NCBI GenBank assembly: GCA_947462335.1
Contig: OX381707.1
Location: forward strand, 37,313,618 to 37,377,617
DNA from: Harmothoe impar
Taxonomy: Eukaryota; Annelida; Polychaeta; Phyllodocida; Polynoidae
Direction of reading: 5' to 3'
Length of the DNA: 64,000 bases
Position numbers and translations under genes: made by a program. A model generated the notes under the pieces. That model saw only the letters and a list, made by a program, of their open reading frames with translations, did no database searches and was not told the origin of the DNA. Below are positions 10,980-22,479 of this stretch, one piece after another; the first letter of the stretch is position 1; the number at the start of each line of letters is the position of its first letter.

Positions 10980-12445
10980 TACTGAAGGCAGGACAAGCTA
11001 GAATGAGGCAGGGCAAGGGCCAGGCTAGGATGAGGCAGGGCAGGGGACAAGCTAGGATAAGGCAGGCTAGGGGACAAGCTAGGATAAGGCAAGGCAGGGG
11101 ACAGGCTAGGATAAGGCAGAGCAGGTGACAGGCTAGGATAAGGCTGGGCAGGGGACAGGCTAGGATGGTGCAGGGCAGGGGACAGGTAAGGATGAGGCAG
11201 GGCAGGGGACAGGCTAAGATAAGGCAGGGCAGGGGACAGGCTAGGATAAAGCAGGGCAGAGACAGGCTAGGATAAGGCAGTGCAGGGGCCAGGCTAGGAT
11301 GAGGTAGGGCAGGTGACAGGCTAGAATAAGGTAGGACAGGGGACAAGCTAAGATAAGGCAGGCCAGGGGACAAGCTAGTATAAGGAAAGGCAGGGGACAG
11401 GCTAGGATAAGGCAGAGCAGGGATCAACAGGCTAGTATAACACAAAGCAGATGACAGGCCAGGATAAGGCAAGACAGGAGACACCCAGTAAACAAAAAAC
11501 GTTATACAACATTTCACAACGTTAGATGATGTTAAATAACGTTTCCCTAAGGCTCCTTACTATGGCATAACGTTATATGAAATTTTATAACGTTATTTTG
11601 ATGTAAAATGATGTTTTTTTGTTAGCTGGGCAAGCTAGGATAAGGCAGGCCAGGGGACAAGCTAGGAAAAGGCAAGACATGAGACAGGCTAGGATAAGGC
11701 ATAACAGGTGACAGGCTAGGATAAGGCAGGCCAGGAGACAAGCTAGGATAAGGCAAGGCAGGGGACAGGCTAGGATAAGCCAGAGCAGGTGACAGGCCAG
11801 GATAAGGCATACCAGGGGACAAGCTAGGATAAGGCAGGGCAGGGGACAGGCTAGGATGAGGCAGGGCAGGGGACAGGCTAGTAGGATAGGGCAGGGCAGG
11901 GCAGGGACAGGCTAGGATGAGGTAGGGCAGGGGACGGGCTAGGATAAGGCAGGCCAGGGGACAGGCTAGGATAAGACAAGGCAGGGGACAGGCTAGGATA
12001 AGGCAGGCCAGGGGACAAGCTAGGATAAGGCAGGACAGGGACAGGCTAGGATGAGGCAGGGCAGGAGACAGGCTAGGATAAGGCCGGCCAGGAGACAGGC
12101 TAGGATAAGATAAGGCAGGGGACACGCTAGGATAAGGCAGAGCAGGTGACGGGCTAGGATAAGGCAGAGCAGGTGACAGGCTAGGATAAGGCAGGCCAGG
12201 GGACAAGCTAGGATAATGTAGGGCAGGTGACAGGCCAGGATAAAGCAAGGCAGGGACAGGCTAGGATAATGCAGGGCAGGGGACATGCTAGGATAGGGCA
12301 GGGACAGGCTAGGATGAGGCAGGGCAGGAGACAGGCTAGGATAAGGCAGGGCAGGGGACAGGCTAGGATAAGGCAGGCCAGGGGACAAGCTAGGATAAGA
12401 CAGGCCAGGGGACAGGCTAGGATAAGGCAGAGCAGGTGATAGACT
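10980..12445. repeat. 27-bp minisatellite
   Basis: Tandem copies of a 27-bp unit (GGACAGGCTAGGATAAGG plus CAGGGCAGG), roughly 48 units after removing the insertion at 11484-11630. Units vary at a few fixed positions (GACAAGCTAGG or GACAGGCTAGG; ATAAGG or ATGAGG; GGGCAGG or GGCCAGG). Because 27 is a multiple of three, reading frames stay open and give spurious nine-residue Pro/Leu/Ser repeats on the minus strand. Confidence 0.95.
11484..11630 (+). mobile_element. 147-bp miniature inverted-repeat element, copy 1
   Basis: Begins CCCAGTAAACAAAAAACG and ends with the imperfect inverse of that (ACGTT...GTTAGCTGGG), rich in AACGTT palindromes. It interrupts a minisatellite unit. The flanks read GAGACA | element | CAAGCTAGG where intact units read GACAAGCTAGG, so the dinucleotide CA is duplicated. 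A second copy of the same length lies at 23044-23190. Confidence 0.9.
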
Positions 12446-12854
12446 CCTGTGTAGGCCTATCATGCTCTGTCAGTCTAGACATACACTGTTCATATATTCC
12501 TATGTTATCATAATTGGAACAAATTACCATGATAACTCTATCAAACATGAAAACTCATGCACCCTATAACATTTTAAGTTGTCATAGTCAACTGTAACAT
12601 AACATATAACAAGCAGGGACATCCATAGAACAGTGGTTTAGGAGAGGATGTGCCTACCTGAAGTCCATGGACCATTCAAATTTGAATCCTAACTGTTTCC
12701 TGTGCACACATTCCCGTGACACCATCAATTTGTGTGATCCACATATAGTCACTCTTTATGACTAATATGTGACTAAGTTGTATAGTCCCCTGACTACGGG
12801 GGTCAAAATATGATGGTATAGTCAGTACTGACTATAGGTTTTATTATCAGTGTA

Positions 12855-14202
12855 TGTGCAATATCTGAAACCTGATTAAATTTGAAAGCAATACAAATAC
12901 AAATGCAGCTGATGATGACCATTGTGAACAGTTTTCTGACCCATTTCATTAGAACCATTCAAAGCACAGCCTTTCTGCCAAGAATAGGTTCTTTGTAATG
13001 AATAGCATAAAGCGCTCAAAATGTCAATGCTGAAGAGCAACTGAACCGCACACATAACATGGATAGGAGACTCATATTTAGGCTCTGCAACTCTAAATGG
13101 ATTAGGCATGTATAGCACTAGTTCAAAATAGAAAGAAGAGACATGTCTACAGATGACATTTTCCTTTATTGAGGATGGAGAATGGGGAAGAGCGCTACCG
13201 ATCCTGAACCATAGTCACGGCTAAAACCTTGCATGTTGAAACCCTCATAAGGAGTTAGTGTACTGACAGGGTGAAGCAGATATCAAAAGCGCATAATGTG
13301 TCTCTTGAAGTTGAAGAGATGAAAAGGTTAATCCCAAGTGAATCACATCGAGTACGAACTGTAGACAGAGAAGCACATAATTATTATTCATGTACTAACA
13401 GTTTCCCTGATACATATCATATCAATTTACGGTAGATGCAATACTAACTTTCCTTGGACACATTTTCATATTCACATTTCAATTCTCTGTAATCACAAAG
13501 CTGGGACGATTAGTATTAGCCTTGGTAGATGGCATAATCCACCCATTTCACATTGATCGTAATAGGTCCAGCTTAAATCAGCAGATAAAGCATTGTCTAT
13601 ATAGGGAGTGAATTGCAGACTATTGAGAACAGATAATAGGACAGATTTGAAACAGCAATTGTAGAGATGTGATTATCTTCAGAAACGGATTTACTTCGAC
13701 TCATACAAGACGGCCAATGCCCAGCCCATTCGTATTTCAATTTACTGATTCAACAAGGCAAACATGGAATTGTATCTCATTTGGGCTAATGGGTTTTCTT
13801 CGAAGGAGTGAATCTTTGTGAAACTAGATCTTTCTAGATTGCCGCTTTTATGTTTCCAGGAAATTACATTCCTTGCCGTGCATAGTGTTAACATTTGATG
13901 TTGGGTTTAGAATTATAATATCATAAATTACCCACATGAGTTAAAGGACGGTGCTCAACCGAGGTACGGGTGCATTCGATTACTGTCCTGCAAGTAAATG
14001 CAATCTCAAGCCTGTTCTTAGTTTAGTTTTCATTCTACCGTTTGGTCTTTCATCTTATGTGTATTCTAAACTCATTGTGTTTGATTAATCTCCCAGGAAG
14101 ATATAAAAATGTCATATAACGAGACAACACGTTATGACCTTTGTAAGCTAATGTAATTCAAACCTTGCTTTCGGTTAATTGAAGCGTATATATTGTGTAT
14201 AT
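12855..14202. other. no gene seen
   Basis: AT-rich sequence. An 80-codon minus-strand open frame at 12876-13118 has no recognisable features and is probably chance. Confidence 0.5.
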
Positions 14203-14286
14203 AAACTGTACACTTGCAGTAGATCCTACTGTACACCTACAATAAACTGTACATCTAGACAGTAGATTCTGCTGTATACCTACAAA
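14203..14286. repeat. two tandem copies of a 41-43 bp unit
   Basis: 14203-14243 and 14244-14286 both run AAACTGTACA...CAGTAGAT...CTACTGTACACCTAC or a close variant. Each unit is itself partly palindromic (AGTAG/CTACT). Confidence 0.65.
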
Positions 14287-14569
14287 AAAAGCAATCATTT
14301 TTTACAGTGTATCCGGGACCATTAGGAATGAGATATCAGTGTTAGTTCGTGGTCAACATTCCAAGGCTGTTTCCATGTCGATCACCAATGACTCAACAGG
14401 TAATCACTTATCATCAGTCAGGTTTAATCGTCCCTTAACATCATGCAATCCTCAGCATTGCTGCAATGCTGATGGATTGGAAGATTGAGTGGTGCAGAAG
14501 GACGTATGATATTATATTAACATTGGTTGGCTAATGTATTGAGTAAATGAGTCCATGCTGCCTCAAGAA

Positions 14570-14693
14570 TGACTCCCTTTGCTGACTCTCCCATTGGAGT
14601 TATGTGACTCCCTTAGGTGAGTCGGGGAGTTATGTGACTCCCTTAAGTGAACAAGGTGACACCCTGAGGGGGCCAGGTGAGCTAAGGGAGTCA
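14570..14693. mobile_element. small inverted-repeat element, TGACTCCCTT family
   Basis: TGACTCCCTTTGCTGAC at 14570-14586 is matched, inverted, by 14677-14693 (15 of 17 positions). Between them the same motif occurs twice more in direct orientation in a short tandem duplication (GTTATGTGACTCCCTTA, about 14618 and 14651). It is 124 bp long and non-coding. The element class is unknown. Confidence 0.55.
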
Positions 14694-15364
14694 GGGCTTA
14701 CAAATAGGAGTGTCAGTAAAGTAGGACATTCTGGAGGCATGACCCTGTTTATTTTCCTTATGCAGGTATACTATTGATGATCTGTCTGACTTGGGAGGTC
14801 GACACAAACATGTACCTCGTGACATTTAAGTTGGCTCCTTGTCTATCTTATTCCATCCCACTATTCACTGTTGTTGCAGCTAGCAGGGAGGAATAAATTG
14901 TGTAGGCATGTAGCGGGATGAATAATAACCAATGAGATAATTCCCTGCATTTACTGCAGAATTCTTGGGGTGCATTATGGAACAACTGCTTCCCATTGTG
15001 ATAGCTGTTGTCAGTCCTTAATTCTCTCGCTGGTACCAGATCAAGCAATGGCCACGCACATTAGGAGGCCCGCCACCCAGGAATATTGTGATACTCCATT
15101 CATTAACAAAATCATCTGCCCTTCTCCGCTGAGGAGAATATATGCAGGTATAATTCAGCTGACGTCAATGATCATTAGTCCTTCAGGATATTATCCTCTC
15201 CCATTGAGTTTATATATTGACTGGAGCATGATGCTTCTTACTGCTTCAATGTATCTTTTTTCATCCAGAAAACAGCAGTTATAGGTCTTTTTCCTCCATC
15301 ATACAATCCAGCCTTCCACATGCTCCCTGCCCACTTCAGGTCAATTTCCCTACATCCGCAAAAC

Positions 15365-15660
15365 TGATGGGGCACTCCCCACACCCGAGATCTCGCGCCA
15401 TCTCACGAGATGGATGTTGACATTTGGGGGCAGCCATATTGATTCTGCGCCAAGCGAGGACGCAGGGAAATGAAGTGGATGACTTCAAAATGTCGTCTGC
15501 TCAGCAGTGCCAATCAAATCCTGCCAAACCAACATGGATGCCACCCACACCAGCGAATTATCAGCTCTACCATGTTAGTGTCGATAAGACCTTGCAATTT
15601 GGGCATGGGAAGAGGTGATGGGCAGTGGTGGGTAGGTCGGGTACATGGGGGGGGGGTGAA
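15365..15660 (+). repeat. segmental-duplication module A, copy 2
   Basis: Counterpart of 7720-8010 (see that entry for shared landmarks). Two overlapping short open frames here are not conserved in the other copy. Confidence 0.75.
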
Positions 15661-16179
15661 GGTGGGTGGCTGCTGTGTTGATGGCAGGTGTTAATCATGA
15701 TGGTATTGACCTTGGCATGCAGGGCAACACATGGGCTTCATGATCTTAAAGTCTGAGTTGGTTCCTTGCCCATTGTATATCCTCCTACCTGTTTTGGAAA
15801 GGATATAGTTGCATGTGTATAAACTAAAATATCTGGTGTAGGCCTACTGATAAGCAGTATAACTTATATGAAGCTATACATCTTCATTCTAGTACAAGGT
15901 TTCTAAATTTGGAATGCATAATGCTCGGGTTTTTAGAAGACTAAAATGTTGTTGATTACATTTTATGCTATATTTAGATTCTGTGACTTCACGGTAATTA
16001 GAGAGAAAATGGGGATATGCTGCAAAGAGGAATGGGGGAACCAATATAATCAGGGATATACTTCTAGAGTAAGATTATTTCTAGTTCTAAATGGCCCTAT
16101 TGCTACATGGCATGAATCAGAAGGCAATACAACATGATAATATTCTCTACAGATTACCATACATTGCATGACAACCGCA

Positions 16180-16450
16180 TTTGAACCCGCACCCTCCATC
16201 CTTTCAATTCATACCAGCCTGTATTGACAATAATGGAATAACCATTATACTGCAACCATTCAGAAGGGGAGAGGGAAGAAGGGCTATTGCCATGACTCAT
16301 GGATGCGTTGCCCATACAGTTCTGGCTCCATTCATGCAGAAGGCAATAGGTTGTATAACATGTCCCATGCAATTGCTCTGTAATAGCTAGACCATTGTCG
16401 TGGTGCCCTGTCCAGACATAGCTCAGATAATGTAACAGACCACTGCTAAT
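16180..16450 (+). repeat. segmental-duplication module B, copy 2
   Basis: Matches 10060-10420 and 17380-17860: GTATTGACAATAATGGAATAACCATTATACTGCAACCATTCAGAAGGGGAGA-type sequence, then TTCATGCAGAAGG and CAATTGCTCTG. Order relative to module A (15365) is the same as in copy 1, so a larger A-B block was duplicated. Confidence 0.7.
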
Positions 16451-17089
16451 CTCCTTTGGATGAGGCGGCCTGAGTCAGTAGTGGCTATCACATGATATTC
16501 ATAGGGATATTGATCAGAATGAACAGATATTCAAAAAGAAAATCAATAATAAAAAAACAAATATGACACATGCCTTATTCAAAAAGACTTGCCCTAATAC
16601 ACTGTGCTCATATAAATAGAAATGTAAAGGCTTCAACGTGAGTTAGTTATTTAGGAAACTAACTACGGGAATCACTAGTCACTGTATAGGTCAGAATATC
16701 AGTGCTGGTTCATTTACCTCTAGGTGCCTCCTTCTTTGATTTTTTTATTGTCCGTATTCATGACGCACTGTTTATTAGACGTAGGCCGCGAGGGTTCATG
16801 GAGACACTTTGTTTAATTATCAGCTGTGAACATCAAAGGATGTTTTCTTTACACCTCTGAGCACCTCAACTAGGCTCAGCAGTCACTACAGTATCATTTG
16901 ACATGTCTGTATTTGGGTAGATATGGTATTTAAGGCTCTGATACATTTGGTCCAGGCGTTCTCACAGTCCCTAACTATAGGGAATCATCTATTATATCCT
17001 AGAAAATTAATATGATATGATTATATGAGATGAAGGGTCATATTAGCGATTATGTGGTATATACAATGTTAATTTGTTATTCAAGCATA

Positions 17090-17215
17090 ACAGTGTATTC
17101 ATACCTGTACACAAGTACAGACTTGCCTTGCAAAGATTCAATCATTCAGAAGTGAATCTGCTCATGGTCCATAACTTTCAGTGCCATGAGGTGCCCCTGT
17201 TAAAGGCTGGGGGGG
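17090..17215 (+). repeat. segmental-duplication module C, copy 1
   Basis: Resembles 29645-29765: a CAGTGTATTCATACC-like segment, CATTCAGAAGTGAATC-like sequence, then CCTGTTAAGGCT-like sequence. It is followed by a run of G (17210-17219). Confidence 0.5.
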
Positions 17216-17379
17216 GGGGATATTTGCTACTATGCTTGATGTTATAAGAGATTTCCCTTGCCAGAGACGCTCAACCTCATATTCTATTCCTGCTGATGCT
17301 GACAGTGGTAAGTGTTTCACCTTTTAGGAAGTGGTATGCCAAAGTGTAAGTTATATGTAAAATATTAAGGGTAAACCCA

Positions 17380-17860
17380 ACCAATGGGGAAGTTGCTCCC
17401 CTGGCAAACACAACAAATGTGTTAAGAGCCATACAACCCCTACTCACTTCACACCCATAACCCTCCTATATTGACAATAAAATAGGTAATCATTACACTG
17501 CACCCATTGAAAATGGGAGAGGGGAGACTGGCTGTTGTCATGGCACACCCATTTGTTGCTCAGAGGGTCTGCTTTCATTGATGCAGGTTGCAATAAGCAG
17601 TGCTTAATGTCCTCTGCAATTGCTCTGGAGATTGCTAAGTCATTGTATTGACCACCCTGGAACAGGAAAGGCTGTGGAAAGGCAATGCAAGGACAGTGTG
17701 GCTACCCTGAGGAGGTCAATGCCCCTTGGTATTCATAGATGGGTTTGGTGTGCCTACCCTATGGGCGGGTGGCTCAGGCTCTTGGAAATGCCACAGAATA
17801 GCTATACCCAGATGTCACAAAGTGATTTTTTTTTACTCCCGAGAATTTATTAGAATTAGT
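17380..17860 (+). repeat. segmental-duplication module B, copy 3
   Basis: Aligns with 31310-31820: ATATTGACAATAAAATAGGTAATCATTAC-type sequence, GGCTGTTGTCATGGCACAC, GTCTGCTTT, TTGATGCAGGTTG, CATTGTATTGACCACCCTGG and TAGTATTCATAGATG-like sequence. The other copy is interrupted by a miniature element at 31554-31724. Confidence 0.8.
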
Positions 17861-18164
17861 TAAGTTAATACACCTTTTCATTTCTTTGAACAAACTTTAT
17901 GCTCTACCCTTTTCTGGGATGTAATTTCAGAACTTTTGAGGTATTTTCTAGCTTTTCCACGTTTTACAGAAAAAATCCATTATAATTCTTAGCAATTAAA
18001 ATGCTCTTATTTAGAAATGCAGAGCATAATAATGCATCATTGAAAATGTTCCAGAACGATTGAAATTCTCTGATATTAATAGACACCATTTGCATGCAGA
18101 TATTCACATTTTTTCACCTTTTTTCAATATTTTAAAGTCAATGTCACAAAACAACCATGTTAAG

Positions 18165-18230
18165 GTGTCCGTCACACATCCGTTACGCGTCCGTTACACG
18201 TCCGTTATGCCATATGGCGCCATATGGAGC
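18165..18230. repeat. short CpG-containing repeat and palindrome
   Basis: Three to four copies of TCCGTTACRCG, followed by the perfect palindrome CCATATGGCGCCATATGG. Confidence 0.5.
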
Positions 18231-18372
18231 CATATTGACCACAGAAGATATTAATATATGGCAGCTCATAATGTCGTTAATATTTGTCTTATAATAATTC
18301 TAAGAGTACCTTATTCTCCTAAATCGATGTCAGGGAATCCAATGAGGCTATCCATTTATCTCTATTTTGACT

Positions 18373-18387
18373 GGTTGCTTAGCAACC
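18373..18387. promoter_or_regulatory. X-box-like palindrome
   Basis: GGTTGCTTAGCAACC fits the general RFX X-box form. It lies in duplicated non-coding DNA with no adjacent gene. Confidence 0.3.
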
Positions 18388-18699
18388 AGCCCTTTTATAT
18401 GGTCATGATGCAGTGAGAAATAATCATAGCTATATCACAAAATTGTATGTGCATGTCCCCAAAGACCTATATTTTCCATTGCAATTGAGAAATAATGAGA
18501 ATGAAAAGATTTTTAATTGACATAATATTTTTCACTTTTAATTGTTGCAAAGTCGTGAGTTTGAGCCGGGTGTACCCCCTCCCTTTCCAAAATCTGGATC
18601 CACCACTGTCTTGCATGTTTTAAACTTAGTCTCAAGGTATCTAAATGAACCATATGAAACATCCTTGACTACACATGAACGACAGCATTTAGTTTCAAT

Positions 18700-19560
18700 T
18701 GAAGAAACAGCTTAGGCTAAAACCCTCTCTGAGACATGTCTATAAAGTCTCCAAGTGGGATTTCTGCAATTACACCCTGAAGACTCTCATTTACATGACA
18801 ATGCTCACTAATCACAGACCTGGGAATGAACATGTGATCCCCCACTAATCATTATTCAAATAATATTTAAAACAATTTAAGAAAAACTAATGAGCCGATG
18901 GCCTAACTCTCCTATTTACATGAATTTGCATATTGATGAAACTGCCCAACAGGGGAAGATTAAAGCTGCAACCAGAGTTGGATCAACCTTAAATTATCAA
19001 CTACAGCTTTCCCTGTAAATTGAACTGAAGAATGGAAAATAGGGTAAGACGATTTTAAAACAGCCATGCAAACTACAGAAGAAACATTGACTTAGAAGTT
19101 GGTCAATTCTCATTGTTTTTAATTTTCGATTCAACCATTAGACGATTTTTCTTTAATGCTATTTGTTGTGGTACGTTATAGGCTCTCCCCACTTCTTGAT
19201 TTCTTAGTCAAGAATAAGACTTGCCAAGGAGTACTTTATATATTGTCAACAAGTTTTTGATGGATTTCAGTAGAAGTATAGGCATAATCTATGGATTTCA
19301 ATTACGAACTTGAAGAGGCTGCTGTTGAATTTCTCATTGCTTGTGTGACTGTGTTTTCTCCTATTGTTGCTTCTATTTTTTAATGTATCTGTGTTCTCGA
19401 TGCTCAGTTCCTTAGCAGTAACTGCAGCAGTAAGTGTACACAGAGAGACACAATGTTTAATCATTAAAGCTAATTGTCCCCTGTTTTATCCGCATCAGGT
19501 AGGATATTGTCTGACACCTTAAGTGGGCCCCGCAGTAGGCTACTTGGAACTACCAGTGTC
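18700..19560 (+). repeat. segmental-duplication module D, copy 1
   Basis: Clear long match to 32180-33090. Shared landmarks: CCTGAAGACTCTCATTTACAT, CTAATCACAGACCTGGGAA, CTATTTACATGAATTTGCAT, CTGCCCAACAGG, TTGAAGAGGCTG, TTAGCAGTAACTGCAGCAGT, ACACAGAGAGACAC, ATGTTTAATCAT and ATCCGCATCA. In the last 200 bp one frame is partly conserved but carries a stop in this copy, so coding use is unproven. Confidence 0.85.
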
Positions 19561-19571
19561 TGGATTTGTAT

Positions 19572-19573
<2 letters not shown>

Positions 19574-19637
<64 letters not shown>
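19574..19637. repeat. (TA)n microsatellite
   Basis: About 31 uninterrupted TA units. Confidence 0.99.
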
Positions 19638-19639
<2 letters not shown>

Positions 19640-19920
19640 CTATACTGTTGTCTCCTTCAGAATCGTATAAGTAGCTAGAGTATCTGTCATTTTTTAAAGT
19701 TCTTTATTACCAGAAGCTAGCATAAGCTGATAAGGGACACCCTTTTATTGTCATAAGGGACACCCTTTTATTGTCAAAAAGGATTGAAAAATAAAGATAA
19801 TCAACAGATTATTAGGAGGCCTGTGGAGATATTTCATCCATACACATATGAACGTAAATGTATGGACATATATATTACATTCCTAGTAATATTATTACTA
19901 CCTAGTTTTCCAAAGGCAAA

Positions 19921-20680
19921 GGTTGAAGGCGTTCGACACGGTTGACCACCCCATCCTACTAGACAAGCTGTCGATTTTGGGCCTGGGCCTGAGTTTCATC
20001 AGCTGGCTAACGGATTATCTCAAAGACAGACAGCAGCAGACACGCGCCAACGATGTACTGTCAACCAAGGCAACGGTCAACAGAGGGGTACCGCAGGAGT
20101 CCGTCCTTGGGCCCCTGCTGTTCATGTCATATATCAATGACGTCTGTGACGTCATCAAACACGGAACCTCGTATCTATACGCTGACGCCCTGGCAGTGCT
20201 GGTCTCAGGACGGGACATGCATGGATACCGTCCAAGCACTGATGAAGGAGAAACTGGACGCACTGTCTGCCTGGTGTGTTACCAACAAACTCACCATCAA
20301 CACAGGTAAGACAAAGGTCCTTTGGTCCTCCTCTGCCAGGAGTGTACCGGACCTCACACAGTATAGTCTACAAATGAAGAATGCAGATTGGATGTGGTAC
20401 CTGAAATCAATTAATTGGGTGCCCTGCTGTGTAAACTTAACTATGTTGACTGTGCTACACCTAGTCCTGGTCAAGTATGAATTACTATTTAAGACATTAG
20501 CTCGAAAATACAGACAGAAATAAGACTCTCTAAAAACAGTATGTGAATATGTTACAACCGTCTTTTCTATTGAGTACTATCTTTGATACTTCTCTGGAAT
20601 TAGAGTTAAAATCGTCCCGCGTATACAACGACTTTAATGCCAATAAAAATTACCAACAACAACAACAACAATGAGGTCTT
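19921..20680 (+). mobile_element. 5'-truncated, decayed non-LTR retrotransposon (Jockey/CR1-type RT)
   Basis: Reverse-transcriptase fragment beginning at the KAFDTVDHPILLDKL motif, followed by SWLTDYLKDRQQ, GVPQESVLGPLLF and YINDV: palm-domain blocks of LINE RTs in the usual order. The catalytic YADD box reads YADA and the GVPQGS glycine is Glu, so the enzyme is dead. A frameshift near 20215 moves the continuation (DTVQALMKEKLDALSAWCVTNKLTINTGKTKVLW) into another frame. Endonuclease and upstream domains are missing, typical of incomplete reverse transcription. The 3' end shows AATAAAAATTACC followed by a (CAA)n tail ending near 20680. Clade assignment is by motif likeness only. Confidence 0.88.
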
Positions 20681-20904
20681 TCCATCATTTTGAAAGCGAA
20701 GGAATGTTATGGCATTGAGCCTACAGAGGCTCTATACTCATTGGTAATAGAAATGGTGTACATTGCTCAAAATGTCATCCTCTTGTCTGTGCTACACTTT
20801 AGCATGCAGTATTTTCTGAACAATTCTTAATATTCTTCTTCCAGTACAGAATCAAACACATGATAATATCATATCCATGTGATGCCCCAGGTAGAAAAAT
20901 ATCA

Positions 20905-21590
20905 TACTTAATATCATGATTATATCACGTCAAAAAAATCATGCGTTTTTCACGGATATCATGATTTGTAAAACATGATATATCATGGTAATATTATGAT
21001 ATATCATGATGAAGACCATAGTAAACTGTGATATCATATGGTTTACCACATGAAATTTCCCATGAAAAATCGTAATTTATCATGTTTTATCACACTTTAT
21101 CATAATATTAATCATGATTAAATATATTTCATTATGATAAGTATTATGATGTTATTACATTAAGTATCATATTATTTCATGTTTTTCAAATTCTGATTTC
21201 CGTGAAAACAACATGATTATTTTAACATGATTTCTGATGATAAGAACGGATTCACCACAGTAAATTTGCCATGATATATCATGATTCATTATGCTTTATG
21301 TATTATGATATATTATGATAATATTATGGTGTATCATGATATAATCATGTGAATTATTGTACTAAATAAATCATAATTCTCATGAAAACTATGATTTATT
21401 TAATATGATATTCATCATGATATGTCATGGTATACAAATCATGATTTCCGTGAAAGAACTATGATTTATTTAAATTATAAGTATCATGATTTATTTTACT
21501 ATATCATGATACATTTTTGTATATAGTATGATAATTATCATGATATATCATGATCTAAACATCATGATATACTATATTTCTACTTTCAAT
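20905..21590. repeat. left arm: degenerate ATCATGAT palindromic array
   Basis: Dozens of ATCATGAT, TCATGATATATCATGA and CATGATTT variants with no fixed period, interspersed with CCGTGAAAAC-like spacers seen at least three times (about 20955, 21202 and 21450). Confidence 0.85.
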
Positions 21591-22169
21591 GTGGATAGAC
21601 AATATGTTTATTGTGGGGGTGGGGGGAGGGGTCAATGCATTCATTCATCAATTTCATCAGCTAATGGTGGTCAGCTGGTTCTGGAGGCCTGGGCCAGGTC
21701 CTGGAAGACAGGGGTGGTCTTTGAAAGGCAGGGTTGGTCTCTGGAAGGCAGGGCTGGTCTCTGAAAGGCAGGGCCGGCTCCTGCTGTAACCTCCTCCTGT
21801 GGGAAATAGAAAAGTGGCATTCATAATCTGTCCTATAATAATTATTGTTTAACCTCGGAAGAAGAGAAAAAAAAGTAATGTTAATTATTCTTGTGAGAAA
21901 ATTGCCTTCAATAGAATATAACAAAACAGATTATTATTATAGTTACATTTACTCAACACAGCTTGAATCAATTCTAAAGCTATTCATACATAATGAATAG
22001 ATTATATTATATATTGTGTATATGTATATCATAAACATATATGCCATGTTTCAGCATAGTTTTAGCATTACTTTTATTATATAGTTATTAAACAGACTGT
22101 GTTAATACACCTACCTAGACCCTGTAATATACTTGAACATGTATGCATGTCTCCATGCAATGATGCATG

Positions 22170-22310
22170 TACATGTGGTCAGTCTGCTGCCTGGTGGTTT
22201 ACTGGTCACTCTGTTTAAAAATAACCCACATCTCACATAGGGACAGGTGTTAGGAGCCTATTGTTGCATGGTCGCACCTCTACCCCTATCACAATGGTTA
22301 CCCCCCCTCC
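22170..22310 (+). repeat. internal direct duplication, copy 1
   Basis: Matches 23425-23600: ACATGTGG, CTGTCTGCTGCCT-like sequence, TTCAAAAATAACC-like sequence, TATCTCACA-like sequence, then the identical GGTCGCACCTCTACCCCTAT and CACAATGG. A C-homopolymer follows at 22323-22337. Confidence 0.75.
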
Positions 22311-22479
22311 CGATGCCTTCCCTCCCCCCCCCCCCCCGCACACAGGCCACCAGCAGGTCAAGTGGTGTGTGACGTAGCGTGAGATCGCAGTAATAGAATA
22401 CAATTCCTTCACTACTGTGTTTTAATAGGATCCCCACTAATGGCACTATCTATACTGCATGAGAAAAAATAGTTTTCGG

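Larger units (their letters stand above)
10718..12854. mobile_element. 2.1-kb TA-flanked element with TAGTCA iterons and nested repeats
   Basis: TACACTGATAATAA at 10718-10731 is repeated exactly, inverted, at 12841-12854, giving TA-CACTG...CAGTG-TA edges of Tc1/mariner type. The subterminal zones hold the hexamer TAGTCA or its complement: 11 times in 10745-10960 and 6 times in 12745-12840. The centre is filled by a 27-bp minisatellite that itself carries a 147-bp miniature element. No transposase was found. Confidence 0.75.

Noticed and set aside
10980..12445. Regularly repeated units that could suggest a CRISPR array
   Set aside because: Head-to-tail tandem units with no unique spacers, in animal DNA.
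10975..12463. Long minus-strand frames encoding Pro/Leu/Ser nine-residue repeats
   Set aside because: Produced by a 27-bp minisatellite whose length is a multiple of three; the frames cross the nested element boundaries and overlap each other in different frames.
20053..20523. A separate protein gene overlapping the reverse transcriptase
   Set aside because: It is the continuation of the same LINE after a frameshift, preceded by out-of-frame sequence.
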